A DNA stretch of 64,000 bases from Gamsiella multidivaricata (GCF_025024155.1 NW_026251727.1:1-64000); one strand, 5' to 3'. Positions 31,463 through 43,741 are shown, counted from the stretch's first letter. Notes: generated by a model not told the origin, from the sequence alone. Translations and numbers: made by a program.

Positions 31463-33514
31463 ATGATCGGGATGCGGAAGAGGAAATCAGAAGAGTCAAT
31501 GGGCGACAAGGAGACGACGGAGCAAGCCCTTGGGGCATCAGAGGAAACCCTGGGAGCATCGGAAGAAGCAGCTTCAGCCGAGGTAACATGCTCTTCGACG
31601 ATAATGGAAGACAGTCGACCTCATCCTCTATGGAGAACATGGGAGTAACTGACAGTCGCTGCCAACCTCCTTCTTCGCCAACTTGTTCTTTGTGGCCTTT
31701 AGGAATCACCGCGCCCTGCCAAGCGCGTGCTTGTCGATGATGTTGACGAGGAAGACGTAAGGCTTGAGTCGTCACCCGCGATTCTTCCGTTTCGTGTCAG
31801 TATGCTTGGAAAGGTGGGGTTATTCATGCCTGTTATATCCGTCTTTCTTGTATTTATCCACCTATAGGCCGCAGCTCTGGCCATCAAGCTGACCGACTTC
31901 GTCTATGGAGAGAGGCCAGTTGTCGTGGAGCGATTGGCGATCGAATATGTGGTCGAAATGCGCATGGATCCGCGCGTGGACCTGGATGAGTTTGTTGCAT
32001 ACATCAGATCGGAGTATCCGTCGGCACCGATCAAGACGATCGAGAAGACGTGGATCAAGCTCAAGCGGTTTTTCGATGGAGAGCACAAGGCACAGTACAT
32101 GGTGATCGAGGCACTGGCGGATGTCGAGAAGATGGTCGACACATTCTTGGCGGCAGCCAACGTCGAGGAAGAGGAGGAGCACAGGGAGACGCCAGCAGAC
32201 AGCAGCAATCGTGTGCAGTCGTCAGCTTCACGCAACACCAGATCGACTCCAACCCGCTCAACGAGGAAAAACAGCAACACCAGCGGCAGCAGCAGCGGTA
32301 GCCTCAAGCTCGAGTTGTTGGCGACTATGCGGCATGAGTACGAGCAGGTCTTTGACAGGTTTAAAGGCGAGTCATGGACCCTGCCCTCTGGTCAGAAGCT
32401 CGACGATCTGGTTCGACCGTTTGTCCTCAGCCTCACGGCAGAGTCGATGATGCATTCGTGCATCATTGACAACGTCGATATGGTGGTGGGGCTGGTTCAG
32501 GAGCAGGTGGACAAAGATGAACTCCTGCGTGTCCTGGACGACGATGAAGGCGACAACGAGCGCGCATGGCTTCTGACCGAGGCAGAGCAGGCCTTTATCA
32601 ACTTGTATGACAAGTCGCCGACTGAAGTCAATCGTCTGATCAGTATTGGATATACGGGCGTGCTGGCAGAGGGAAAGAACCTCACAGAGGCTCCCGACGC
32701 AGCGTTCTGCGACGAGGTGCACAGTTTGATCGACCGCCTCCGGAGCATCTACAAGCGCAACCAGTACCAGCTTCCGGAGAAGCAGTCCGAGGCATGGTAT
32801 GGCGGTAACCACTGGGGCATCTTGAATGATATCTTCAACGTCCCCGAGGCGATCAAGTACCAACCGGGCGAGATCTGTTGCGAGGCATCGGGCCGTCGGA
32901 AGAACGACCAGCGGACGTCGCCGCTGGTCAAGCAGCAGTGTGGTCGCAAGGCGGACGGCATTGTCAAGAGTGCCACCAAGTCGTATGAGCTGGCGATCAT
33001 GGAGGCGACCAAGATCGAGAATGGCCCTCAAGGAACAAAAGCGATGACGGATACCGTCAAACTGGGCAAGATGATGAAGGACTGCTTCGACCTCATTCGT
33101 CGCAACTCAAGAACAGATGTGCGCCATAGGCTGGCCATCTATGGCATGAAGATCTCGGCAGGCATGATCACTTTCTACCGTCTTCGGCACCGTCACGGCC
33201 GATTCTTCCAGCTGACTTGCGAGGGCAGTGTCGCCTTCCCAGCTGTGTGGCGGACGGACGGAGCAAACACATCGGAAATCCTGACGGTGATTACCCTGCT
33301 GTTGGCCTTCCAGCGGCAGATCAAGGCCATGGCGCGCATGGTCAGTGACCTGACAAGTGCTAAATTTAAGCTGAACAAGGCTACATCTGGCAAGGCTGAC
33401 AACAAGTGGCCATGCACACTGACCACCCCAGGCAGCTCGCCGCGCATGTGCCCCACCACCCCGCCTACTCTTCCTCCTCCGGTGGCTATCCCCGCACCTG
33501 CATCCACTCTTTAA
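31463..33514 (+). CDS. Unknown 625-aa protein with PD-(D/E)XK-like features
   Basis: The exons are 31463-31582, 31703-31813 and 31868-33514, phase 0 throughout. The N-terminus (about 1-90) is charged and disordered with a KRKSEES-type basic patch. A helical segment follows (KLTDFVYGERPVVVERL, YIRSEYPSAPIKTIEKTWIK), then an acidic and Ser/Thr-rich linker. The C-terminal half has WYGGNHWGILNDIF, CCEASGRRKND, CGRKADGIV, then YELAIMEATK, and HRLAIYGMKISAGMITFYRL. The order Glu (ICCEASG), Asp (KADGIV) and Glu-x-x-Lys (MEATK) fits a restriction-nuclease-like fold, as found in a family expanded in Mortierella and Glomeromycotina, but this is inference. It is intact and lies about 1.8 kb downstream of the Crinkler remnant. 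The role is unknown. Confidence 0.7.
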
Positions 33515-34168
33515 GACGCTCTTTAAGACACTCTTTAAGACACTGAGGACGTAATTTGAAATCATGGGTCATAATGTGGTGGACCTGTCCGTCCGATTAA
33601 ATTAAATTTCTATTTTAAATTTATAAAGACTGTGATCTCTGTTTGTCCTGGCCGACTTACAGCTATGCTATCACCTGCCGTGGGATAGCAAACTGTCCAC
33701 AAAAACCAGATTCGACTGTAAACGTAAAAAGCCGAGGACGACCTCGACATATTAAAAACTTTAATAGGATCAAAAAAATAAAATAAAAAGAAAAGACCTC
33801 GCGCGCACAAGATCCTGGCTCTAGTTGGTATATAGGAGATTAATATGAGGTCAATGTAGTGAGGTGAATCTCTTGTTCATTTGTAAGATAAAAAAATGCC
33901 ATTTAGATGGCACCGGGTGACAAACAGGCAAAGAGCAATATAAAAAGTTGATGAGTGGCAAGCAGCCAGGGGATCCATATGGCTAGTTGACGGGGCGACA
34001 ATAGACAAGAAGGGGTATGACGAGTCGATCGGGTGACATATAACTTTTGCATGCAACTAAGGAAGTAAGGAGCGGCAAATAGCATAGGGGTCGACGAATA
34101 ATCACACGTCTACATATGGCTGGCAGGGGTCGGCGAATAAATAATTTGTTGAAAGAAAACATACCGAG
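33515..34168. other. A/T-rich intergenic
   Basis: Just after the stop, ACACTCTTTAAGA-type units repeat two to three times (33510-33545), followed by A/T-rich sequence. The left end of the Harbinger element should lie here, but I could not identify its terminal repeat. Confidence 0.4.
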
Positions 34169-34401
34169 ATGTTGAATAGGCGGGAAGAGGCGCTTGAGAA
34201 ACGTGAGGCAGCATTTGCATTAGAAAAAAGGAGAGCAAGACAGAGACCGAAGCAAAGATCTCAACGGAGTGGGCACGAATTCAGCAAGAGTGGGCGCGTT
34301 ATCATCAAGCATTAGCAGACTTCAAAGTAGACTGAGCAGACTTCAAAGTAGACCGAGCAGACTTCAAGAAGGAGGTGGGGAATTTTCGATCAAGAGCTTA
34401 A
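34169..34401 (+). pseudogene. Broken coiled-coil ORF beside the Harbinger transposase
   Basis: It begins MLNRREEALEKREAAFALEK, then the helix continues in another frame as TEWARIQQEWARYHQALADF, meets a TGA, and goes on as ADFKVDRADFKKEV to a stop at 34401. A 21-bp repeat (units at 34315, 34336 and 34357) encodes the ADFKVD heptad-like part. It converges tail-to-tail with the transposase, as the second ORF of PIF/Harbinger elements often does. It is broken by a frame change and one stop. Confidence 0.45.
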
Positions 34402-34421
34402 AAAATAAAAATAAACCTCCA

Positions 34422-35531
34422 TCAAGCCCGTCTATGTAGTCGACAACGTGTTCTGTCTCTCAGTGTCTCATTCCTATTCGGCACCTCTACCTCGTCGTCC
34501 TCACTTTGCTCAACATCCGGGTCCTCATCCTCATCCTCAGGCTGGGATGGCTCAGTATCCGCCATACCTCTCTTGATTTCATCCCGGCGAACGATGTTGT
34601 GTAAAACGAAGTATGCCCTGATCCAGCTGGATGCCCTGTCCATATCCTTATCCTCCAAGTTGAGAATTTTGATCGGTAGGTGTTGTAATGACTGGTCCTT
34701 TAGCTTCAGCATGCCAAATCCATGCTCAACCTTCACTCGCGCAGAGGCATGGTATCTGTTAAACTCCCCTTGACGACCAACCGCGTTCCTGAATCGCGGA
34801 ATCGCTGCAAGGGACAAGGCATAAGCAGCATCCCCTAGCAGGTACTGACGTCCTCGAAAATAACGCTCCTTGTGGGTATATAGGTAGCACCTCTTGTACG
34901 CGAGAGAGTCATGGATCGAACATATGTAGCCAGTCCTGACAAATGTAAAAAGCCCCTCATGGTCGCAGACGGCAGTGGCGCCTATGGCATAGTCGCACTT
35001 CCGTGTGACGAAGGACCCGGGATCGTAAGTTGGGGCCTGCTCTAGTGGAAATGGTACACCGTCAACAGCTCCAATTGTATCCGGAAATCCTCTGTTGTCC
35101 TTGAACCATCGAGATGTCTCGGCCTTTCGTGCTTCATCAGGCCAAACAATGACCTGTGCTAGCAGACCGTCAAGTGCATATATACACCGCCAGATGTAGG
35201 TATGAACAGACCCCTGACTGATACCGAAAATGAATGCCACCTTCTTGCTTGACACGCCTTTCGTACCAAAGCGAAATAAAGTGACCTTTAGCTGTTTCTC
35301 CACCGGTTCCTGCGGCAATGTCGGATTCTTGCTCTGGAAGTGCCTACTATCCTTGATCAACTCGACAATCATAGCTAGTTGTTCCTGTGTGACCCGCAGG
35401 ATATCCCTGAACTGGTCGGGGTCATATGCAGTAGAAACCTCCTCAACCAAGACCTTCGAGGAAGCCATACGTTTCCGTTGCCTGAGGTAGCAGGAGCGGT
35501 GCATTTGCAGCAGAAGACGGCCATATTCCAT
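34422..35531 (-). CDS. PIF/Harbinger transposase (DDE_Tnp_4)
   Basis: This is a 369-aa open frame of the IS5-like DDE nuclease family that moves Harbinger elements. A helix-turn-helix-like segment (KKVAFIFGISQGSVHTYIWR) precedes the catalytic domain. The Asp of GAVDGVPF, the Asp of LLGDAAYAL and the Glu of ARVKVEHGFGMLK form the DDE triad. FVLHNIVRRDE near the end is also typical. The tail is acidic and ends in basic residues. The natural start may be further upstream: a frame from 35661 (MPRIRLTKRQRPIKFCEKRM, then LELEEEFQED) is the sort of N-terminus expected and joins only through a one-base shift near 35560. The catalytic core looks intact, but the protein may be truncated. Terminal repeats were not found. 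Confidence 0.85.
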   Translation of the reverse strand: MEYGRLLLQMHRSCYLRQRKRMASSKVLVEEVSTAYDPDQFRDILRVTQEQLAMIVELIKDSRHFQSKNPTLPQEPVEKQLKVTLFRFGTKGVSSKKVAFIFGISQGSVHTYIWRCIYALDGLLAQVIVWPDEARKAETSRWFKDNRGFPDTIGAVDGVPFPLEQAPTYDPGSFVTRKCDYAIGATAVCDHEGLFTFVRTGYICSIHDSLAYKRCYLYTHKERYFRGRQYLLGDAAYALSLAAIPRFRNAVGRQGEFNRYHASARVKVEHGFGMLKLKDQSLQHLPIKILNLEDKDMDRASSWIRAYFVLHNIVRRDEIKRGMADTEPSQPEDEDEDPDVEQSEDDEVEVPNRNETLRDRTRCRLHRRA

Positions 35532-36988
35532 TACCAGAGAAGGATAAGGTGCCCACCCAAAAGACCCAGATGTCCTCCTGGAACTCTTCCTCTAGCTCGA
35601 GCATGCGTTTCTCGCAAAACTTGATGGGACGCTGTCTCTTTGTCAATCGAATCCTGGGCATGAAGTGAAGGGTGTGAGAGAGGAAAGTGAGGTAGAAGAC
35701 GCTGCAAAGGGGCGATGATTGCCCATCTTTGCACACATTCACTCACACCGCATGCTTCATTTTGTGTAACATTGATGAATGAGGCTCAGGATAAGGGCAG
35801 CGTGGAGGGTAGCGTGCAAGCGCAGCAGCCATTCTTTTTCATATCTCCGTCGCGCCATAGTAGTTGTTTGCAGTGGAGAGGGCATAGTGCTTTTGAGGAA
35901 TTAATGATCTGGCGGGTATAGAGAGAAAGAGAACAGGTTTTCTTCACGACCATGGTACGACTGACGATTGGTACGTGGCTAAGAGGTTTGAAATAAAAGA
36001 GGCGGGTCAATAGAGGAGCGATAATTAATAAAATATGGTCGGGACCATGTCCGGGATGCATCATGTAGTAATGGAGAGGCCATGTAAAATTCTACATATG
36101 CAAGGTCATTTTCATAAATTTCCATTTTATTGTGCTAATTGAGACAAAACGCGACGCGACGCGTTTATCTTTTTTTTTTTTTGGGGGGGGAGGGAGGGGG
36201 GGAGGAAAGGAATCGAGCAAACAAGCATCGCTAAAAATAATCCGTCGTGCCGCCCTGGAATAAACGCAGACCGATAAGCCCTTCTGTTGTTGCACAAACG
36301 GCGTTCTAACTCCTCTGGCCACGAGGAAGGGAGAGAGAAAGAGATAAGGCGGGGCCTGAAGATCGTCGATTCGTCCTTCTGTCTAATCCTCCCAATCACA
36401 GGATCTGTTTACATGGCAAAAACATACTCGTTCTGCGATGTACGTTACATCTATTGTCTATTTATTTATAGGAATTGCCATGCTGTGGACTCATGGGAAA
36501 CATTCGTGCACAAGAGCTTCTTTCGGTCGCTTAACGGGCCAAGCTGCTGAAGGTCAACAGTTGTTTAACATGATCGTAGGTCGTGGAAAATTAGGAAGAG
36601 GTATTGCTGTTATGGGATCTTTTCTAGTACCGACCACACACACACAAAAAAAAATAAAAGACCGTCGTTATCTCTGTTCATTTCCACACCCCGACGATCG
36701 ATCTACTCACAACTAGAGCTGCAATGTACGCATGGAATATAGAAACAGAAAACAGAGCCTGTCAGAATAGCCTGCAACTCATCAAGCGCAGCAACCCTGC
36801 CCAAAAGCCGTTCTTTTCCCAACCCTTCTTTTCTCTCTTATCTCGGTCGCTGACAGAAAAAAGCAACAGTAATAATAATAACAACAACAAACAACGAAGC
36901 TACGTTTCTCTTTGCCCTTTTTTTTAACGCTCTTGCTACTCCTCTCTTTTTTTTTCCCGCACATATTCATTCACTCGCACATACAGCC
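35532..36988. other. Intergenic with G-rich patch
   Basis: A T-run followed by a G-rich run (36169-36203) and microsatellite-like ACACAC and AACAAC patches (36635-36660, 36866-36895) are present. The 3' part is the promoter and 5' UTR of the small gene at 36989. The only coding-like piece is the out-of-frame Harbinger N-terminus described with that gene. Confidence 0.45.
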
Positions 36989-37270
36989 ATGCTCTCCATG
37001 ATCCGCAGTTCTCTGTCCAAGGCCGCCATGGGACCAGCTGCCGCCCGGCGCTCCATCTCCGCCTCTTCTAAGTCCAACAATCTTACCACTGTAGTGCCTC
37101 TGACTCGCGAAACCAACATGACCACCTCCGCCTCTGCCTCGCCTTCGTCGTCCAGACGTGCTTTCAAGTCTGTTGCCTACACCGTCCTTGGCAGCACCGC
37201 CCTCATCGCCGGCCTTTCCCACTTCCTCAAAGATGAGGTCGTTTACTGGACCCCTAACGTTCGCAAGTAA
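36989..37270 (+). CDS. Small mitochondrial-type membrane protein
   Basis: This is a single-exon 93-aa ORF. The N-terminus MLSMIRSSLSKAAMGPAAAR followed by RSISASSKS is rich in Arg and Ser with no acids, a typical mitochondrial presequence including an R-S-I/S processing context. A Ser-rich stretch is followed by one hydrophobic helix (SVAYTVLGSTALIAGLSHFL) and a short tail DEVVYWTPNVRK. A CT-rich leader with a CACATACAGCC context precedes the ATG. I do not recognise the family; an inner-membrane accessory or assembly factor is likely from topology alone. The C-rich codon use (GCC, TCC, ACC) supports a real, expressed gene. Confidence 0.7.
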   Translation: MLSMIRSSLSKAAMGPAAARRSISASSKSNNLTTVVPLTRETNMTTSASASPSSSRRAFKSVAYTVLGSTALIAGLSHFLKDEVVYWTPNVRK

Positions 37271-37725
37271 AAAAAAAGAAAAAAAAAAGGAGGGACGCGG
37301 ATCAAGCTAGATGAGGATTACCTGTATTGCAGTTCCCGTTGCCTCTCTTGGACTGGAAGGGGGGGATTCACTGGATATTTTCTAGACCTTTTTATTTTTT
37401 TTTACATATACCCCATCACATTTTACGCATCATCTTGGACTTTGCCCACTTTTAGAAAAACTATCTTCATTGAACAGCGCTCGTGTATAAAAGACATTAG
37501 TGAGAAAGAACTATGGTGCCATTGTAATGTCGCATCTAGATGACATCTAGTCTTATTGGTTTATTAGTACGTTATTGTCATATGAGTGAATGTGAAGAGT
37601 CATGTTAAAAAAGCTGTTTCTATGGCTTTTCTTCAACCGCAAAACGCTCGCCAGCTCAAGAGAGAGAGAGAGAGGGGGAGAGAGAGAAGGAAAAGGAAAA
37701 GGAAAAAAAAAAGCTGGCTTTGACC
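37271..37725. other. Intergenic, convergent 3' flanks
   Basis: A-runs and a GA repeat (about 37660-37690) lie between the stops of two convergent genes. Confidence 0.5.
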
Positions 37726-39986
37726 TTAATTCTCCTTCTCCTCCTTAAAGCTCTTCAAACCCGGCCTTCCGGACCGCAACATGCCATCGACATGATTCGA
37801 GCATAACAGAGCTGCGACCATCACCAACAGCTGGAAAGGCACGAGCGAGAACGCGGCCGTGGTGCACGTCGACAGCAGTTTCTCCTCATACACGCTATAC
37901 TTGTGATGACAACCCGGCAGATTCGTCAGCGGGAAGCATCGCAGGTCGTAGGCACCGTACCAATTTGGATCCTGGTACCCACAGCACTTCAACTGTGTGT
38001 GTGTGTGTGTATGTTTTTAGGGAAATGAAAGAGAAGAAAGGATAGGAAGAAACAAGAGTTGCTAATGATCAGTCGATCGAACGAACGTGAAAGAGGGGGT
38101 TTTTTCCTAGGGCAAAGAACGAAACCCAAAAAGGCCAAAAAGGCCAAAAAAAAAAAAAAACATACCTGACGCTGGACAACAAGACGCTGCTCGCGCGTAT
38201 ACGAATGGATCCACTCGTCCTTAATACGCGCACGAAGGTGGTTCTTGGATCGTCGGAAGGCAATGTACCCAACGGAGACGTACAACGCGAACACGGGCCA
38301 CAACAGAAGCGCGTAGATCGAAAGCCATAGCCTGTTCTCACGGAAAATCCCAACAAGCCCTATGAGCGCGCTGATAACGCCCAAAAGGCCTCCCGCGAGC
38401 GAGACTAATATGGCGTTTAAAAATAAAAATAAAAATATGCTGTGAGATCCCCCTCGTGGTCTCTGCCAAAGCTCAACCTATGCCAAACAGGGCCAAACAA
38501 AGGGCAGAAACAACATACGGTAGATAAGGTTGCTGTGGAATTCCATCACCACAACTGACAGATCGAATTCTAATGGAGGCAAGAAGCAGAGACAGACGCG
38601 TCGACAGGTTAGTTTGCTAGATATCTGCATAAGGCAGGAGATCCCAGGACGATCCATATGCAGAACATACTGTGCGTCATATATCCAATGGCGACCGCAA
38701 AGACCGCGCACGAGTATCCGAGTAGCATGATCGTCGAGAGGAGCAGGATCCACTTTGATTTCGTCCAGCGCTTATAAAACGGATCCTCAGCATAGCTCTT
38801 CTTCATCAGGGCCTGGTATGCGTACCACCGCTGCGCCAATCCCTCCAGTGTCAGATCCGTCTGTGTCACAGCATAGTTCGGATCCATCCCTGAACTCGAG
38901 TTTCTAGACGAGCGATGTGTAGAATCCAGAGTGTTGGTGTTGTCGAAACCGTCGGACGACGCTGTAGTCGACGAACCAAATGCGAACGGGGACGCAGGAC
39001 GAATCGGATTAATAGCTGCTAGTGCGGCTGTAGAGGGGACAAGGCCGTTGCTGAGGATATGATTGTTGTTGTGGACTGCATTTGGCTGCAGAGGTTGCTG
39101 CTGGTACTGTTGCTGTGCTGCTGAGGGTGGTGTGCCGTTGAGTACGGGGTGTGCTGCCGGTGCTGTTGCTGGTACAGGTCCACGGTTTTGTTTGAGAATC
39201 GACCTTGGCAGTGCAGACGTTGAGACCGAGGCGGTAAGAGTCGACGATGAGGACCCGTCCGAGACCAGGAGCGGGCGCCTGCCAGGGACCGGTGATGATT
39301 GTTGCTGGTGCGGCTGTTGTTGTTCTTGGTGTGGTTGTTGTGCTCCCGCAAGAGAAGAATGCAGAGGAATGATTGATGAGGATGTGTTATCGCTTGCCAG
39401 CGTATCCTTGCTTTCCCGCTTGAATATGCTCTTCAAAATACGCTCTTTGGGCGACCTGGCACTGGCACTAGTGGTGATCGCATTGTCATTCCCGAGAGTC
39501 GGGCTGGCGACGGTGCGTTCGGGCAGGGACAGGTCGTTGTCTGTGGAGAAGGACTGGTTGATGAACTCTAGGTAGGGTGATCCGGGCGCCGTGATATCTT
39601 CAGTATAGCTATTAAATTCAGTTTGTTTACAAGAAATTTGTGTCAGTAGATACATGAAATTCCACAGAGAGCCCCAACCGCCCCGGATATGGCGTCATCC
39701 GTTCCTGGCTGTCGTCCTTTTGCAGTCAATCGTATCCTGGTTGTCCCTGATTAGGTGATTGGTGTGGTCGATGGGTGCCCAGTCTGATACATAACCTTGC
39801 AGGCTAGTATTTCGGTTGATTCCAGCAACGTAAACAATCACAACGTCCCATTCTAAATTTCTTTTCACAGGAGATGATTGATGCAGTAAACTCAAGCTGG
39901 TGCAGGTGTAAGGTGCGTTACCTAGGATGCCTATTCGATGGACTGTTGCTCCGGCTCTCTACGGTTCTCACAGGGGTGTGTGACAT
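37726..39986 (-). CDS. Tetraspanin-like protein with long disordered N-terminus
   Basis: The minus-strand exons are 39986-39922, 39608-38671, 38569-38519, 38404-38166 and 37992-37726. All phases match, giving 519 aa. Residues 1 to about 290 are disordered (Ser, Gln, Pro and Asn runs, for example QQQQ and HQEQQQPHQQQ). Four helices follow: WILLLSTIMLLGYSCAVFAV; LAGGLLGVISALIGLVGIF; LWLSIYALLLWPVFALYVSV; and FSLVPFQLLVMVAALL. Between helices 3 and 4 the extracellular loop carries LKCCGYQDP, the CCG signature of tetraspanins, plus Cys in RCFPL, PGCHH and LSTCTT. These form a standard four-helix tetraspanin core. The first exon (21 codons) is inferred from phase and a GTAACG donor. The length is far above the usual 200-300 aa because of the N-terminal extension. 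Confidence 0.83.
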
Positions 39987-42900
39987 GGTGAAGAAGATCT
40001 CTGCCTACTCTGCCTAGATGTGTTGTTGGAGTCGACACGCACTCAGCACACAACCCAAAAAAAACAGCTTTTTTCGAATTCACACAAACTCCCTTTGGAG
40101 GTTTCAGGGCAGATAGATAGATAAGTAGATAAATAGATAGATAAATTTGATTGTAGAGAGAGCTGGAAGATGAGAGGAGGATGAGGTTCTGCTGAGGAAC
40201 AGCCGGGAGAAGAAAGAGAGAGGCAACGAAGGTTATCGGGCGTGAGCAGAGGGAGAAGAGAGGGCAGGGGTGTGTGGACCGAGTTGGAGGAGTGGAGTGA
40301 GAAATGGAATAGAAGGAGTGGAGTGCAGGCCAAGGAGGATGAAATGGTCGAGGTGTCAGCAAGAGGAGGCGAGGATGGGTGTGCGGGTGTGAGGGAAGAG
40401 AGCGAGAGAAAGAAGAGAAAGAGACTACAACAACAACAGCATCTTAACAGCAACAGCTCCAAACTCGCTCGCCTCCTCCTCTCTAAATTCAATTCAATTG
40501 CATCAAATTGGCTTTATTGTTTTAGTCCGTCGAATCGTTCAACTGCAGGACCATGGAAAGCATCCCCGCCCAACTCTATTTTAAGTGTGCTTATTATATG
40601 TAGCCTACATGTGTCCTGTATGGAGTCGCTGTAGATCTGCATCCGTCCCATCGATTGCAACATCGTGCAATGGCTGGCTACCTGCCTGCACACACCACTA
40701 GTCTAGCCCACGCACACGCACACTTCCTGCAAACACGCTTATGATCCATGTCCTTGCATCCTCACATCCTCATTCCCCAACTCTCTTTTATTTAACGTGT
40801 ATCTGTATGGAGCTGCCATCATCTTACGCGTAGAAACAAAGAAAAACGCCTATGCACTTGCACATTCTTGTATCTTGTATCTGAGCAACAAACAAAGAGA
40901 TCCGGGGGGTTTTTTTAATGGTTAGGCTTTCATCTCATCACACCATACCATCCTCTCCAACATTCCCGCTCTCCACTGGAAAGAGAGGTTCTTGAGCGTT
41001 CTTGCAAACTGCCCACAGGGTCCGGGAACCCGCAGAAGTATGTGGACACAAAGATAGATGAGTCCACAGTCTGGTTCTTTGCAGCCCATTTTGTCCTCCC
41101 TTTCTTGTCTGTGTTGTACCTTCAGGATTACAATGTTTACGTACTTTGTACTTTCCGAGACTAACAAGGGCTCGAGGTTACCACGTTAACACCGGCCGCA
41201 ATCCTCACAAGGCAGCATGGCTATAATTGTATATGAATCCGACTAATCATGTTCACCCTCTTGATGCAGCATTCGACCCATCCATTATATACTCCACAAC
41301 TAGATACACCATCCACCCCCTGCACTGTACTTTTTTCGAGGTATATATGCAGCACAGCGAATCTCTTTTTGCAACAATCCTTTCCGCAATCTCGCATCGC
41401 CATATTTCACTCCGCTGGTCTGCTCACCAGTTGCTCAACAATTTCTGTCTACATGGAACGAACATGTAAACAGAAGGACGCGAGCCCTTTCTTGTAATGA
41501 TGAGATGATGAGGTTATGTCCACCCAGCACATTTTCGCCATAAGCAGACACAGAGGGAGGGGGGGTTGTACCACACGAACACCACAGAAAACAACCAAAA
41601 GAATTTCTGATCTGCACGTTTTTGGTTCTTTTTGGGTTCAATTAGAAGTTTAACAGCAAAGCGCGCTAGACTATCTATAGTCCACCCACTCGCTCTTCAA
41701 GCGTTCCTGCGTCATGCTTGATCGTCAGCCAGAAGAGATGATCGATCCGAGGTTTATCTTCAGATGTCTTGATACCAAAATACTCAAAATCTATATTTCT
41801 ATTACGGACGTGTCGCTTCGCGTTTTTTAGAGGCCCGTCTTTACCGGGATAACTGATTCAAGCTAATAATGCAGGATCAAGGGAACCATACGTGTAAGGA
41901 TACGGCTCAAAAAAAAATATGTCGGTGTTAGATAAAATCAGACAAAGAAGAAAAAAGATAGTCGAGAGAAAACGCGTGTGAGCACCGATGCTCAACCGAC
42001 AGCTAAAAAGGATAAGGGCATTGAAGAGGAATAATAATCTAGTGCACCCTCGATCGGGAGAATTAGGTGCTTTTCACGAAGACGAGGTTAAGAAAGCATG
42101 GCGGACGAAGTATAGGAGCTCAAAGAGAGGTCAGCTTCCTTCTCTCCTTCACGGCCTCGGTCACATCGGTTAAGGAGATCCAGGACTGAGAAGTTGCAGC
42201 GAAAATTGGAGGACCTTACATGGCTGCTGCTCGTATTGGCATTTTTGATTACATACGCAGCTCCAAAGAACGCGGCAGGGTATGTATTTCTGCTTCAGCT
42301 GTAGCTTTGTCTTGCATAGTGTATGCGACGGATATCGTAAAGAATCCTGTCCAGAAGAGAGACGTCTTCATCCGCACACCCAGGGTAGGGAAAAGAACGC
42401 GGTAATTGTTCCCTTCACTATTGCCTCCTGTTGTTTGCTTGATCGCGCTTGATGGTGCTGTCATCATGCATCCCCTTCAACAAGAACGTGCTGCATCTCT
42501 TGAAAAAGGGGGGAAAGGGAGGGGAGGGGATATGCACTGCTGGATTGAATCATAGCCACTCCATTGGGCACATTGCCATGCGAGTAAGAAGAGTCCCTCC
42601 TGGGAGCATGAGTTCCTCGCCTGGTCTCCAACAAAGGTTCACCCGTTCTCCGTTGCCTGATACTACCGTAGGAGAATTAGTCGGCCGACTGCTGCAAAGT
42701 TTCCAAGTTTTTTTTTCCGTCCGCAATCTAGTTATGGTTGGATTAAAGTTGTATGCGGCTGTAGGGTCAAGTTGGACAATAGCCGGGCAGAACAAGACCG
42801 TTATGAATTAGGGAGAGATTGAAGATATCCACATGGCACTATTAATTGGGTGTAAAAAGGATATATATTTACATTATTTGGCCTGAATAGGGGAGATCGC

Positions 42901-43741
42901 GCTGGTTTTTAGGGTAAATGAACCCAGTTGTTTGGTTACTGGGCGCTCAGTCTATTTTTACGTGGGTGGTGCAATGAGTGTGTATTTTTATTTAATAAAT
43001 GCGGTGTGTCTATCCTTCCACACAAGGGCAGATGGTGGCGGACTATGCCCTATCTGGTACCCGCCGTAATTGTATGTCAACCATAACAGAAGATGATGAA
43101 TGTCCAAAGGGTATGATAGAGTATGGCACATCGATAAATGAAGTGTGCACCATACATTTCACAGCGGTCTATGCGCCGTGCAGCCGCACCAGGACCAGAA
43201 CCAGGACCAAGACCAGGACTAGCAACAGAGACAGTTGCCTCCTTCTCTCTTTTTGTTGTTATCCAAACCAATACCCACCATCCGAGACAAGAGCAGGTGT
43301 TCCAACACCTCGTCTCCTTTTTTATTTTTATTCCCCCCCTCCTCAGCACATTCGCCATCACTCGCCCCTCTTCTTTCCATCATCCCATTCCTCCATCGCC
43401 TCTTCGCCCCCTCCATCCCAGCAACGATAGCAACGACAACCCACCCTCCCCCTCCACTTCCACGCATCCACTCTTCAACACCCCCCGCTCGACTTTTCTC
43501 TTCTCTCCTTGTCTTGTCTTGTCTCGTCTCGTCTCGCCTCAGGTACCAGTTCGCCACCAAAGTTCATCTGTGCCTGAAAATTTCCTCAGAATCGAAGCTG
43601 ATACCTCTCCACTCCTCTCTCAGAAACGAACCCCCATTTTGGCAACCGGCACCAGAACAACACTTCAATCCCAACTCTACGCCAATTCTGAACGACAATC
43701 TCATCCACACTCGCACGCACGGATAGAGATCTACTACAGCC
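39987..43741. other. Long intergenic region, nothing recognised
   Basis: From 40040 to 40480 the plus strand is purine-rich with AGAT repeats near 40110-40145; this is the divergent tetraspanin 5' region. 40500-42990 has no coding signal I can support. 43000-43741 is the pyrimidine-rich 5' region of the GT2 gene and includes a short CAGGAC/CAGAAC tandem (about 43190-43220). Confidence 0.5.

Noticed and set aside
32372..33031. 219-aa minus-strand open frame
   Set aside because: It is antisense to the 31463-33514 gene and has no independent support.
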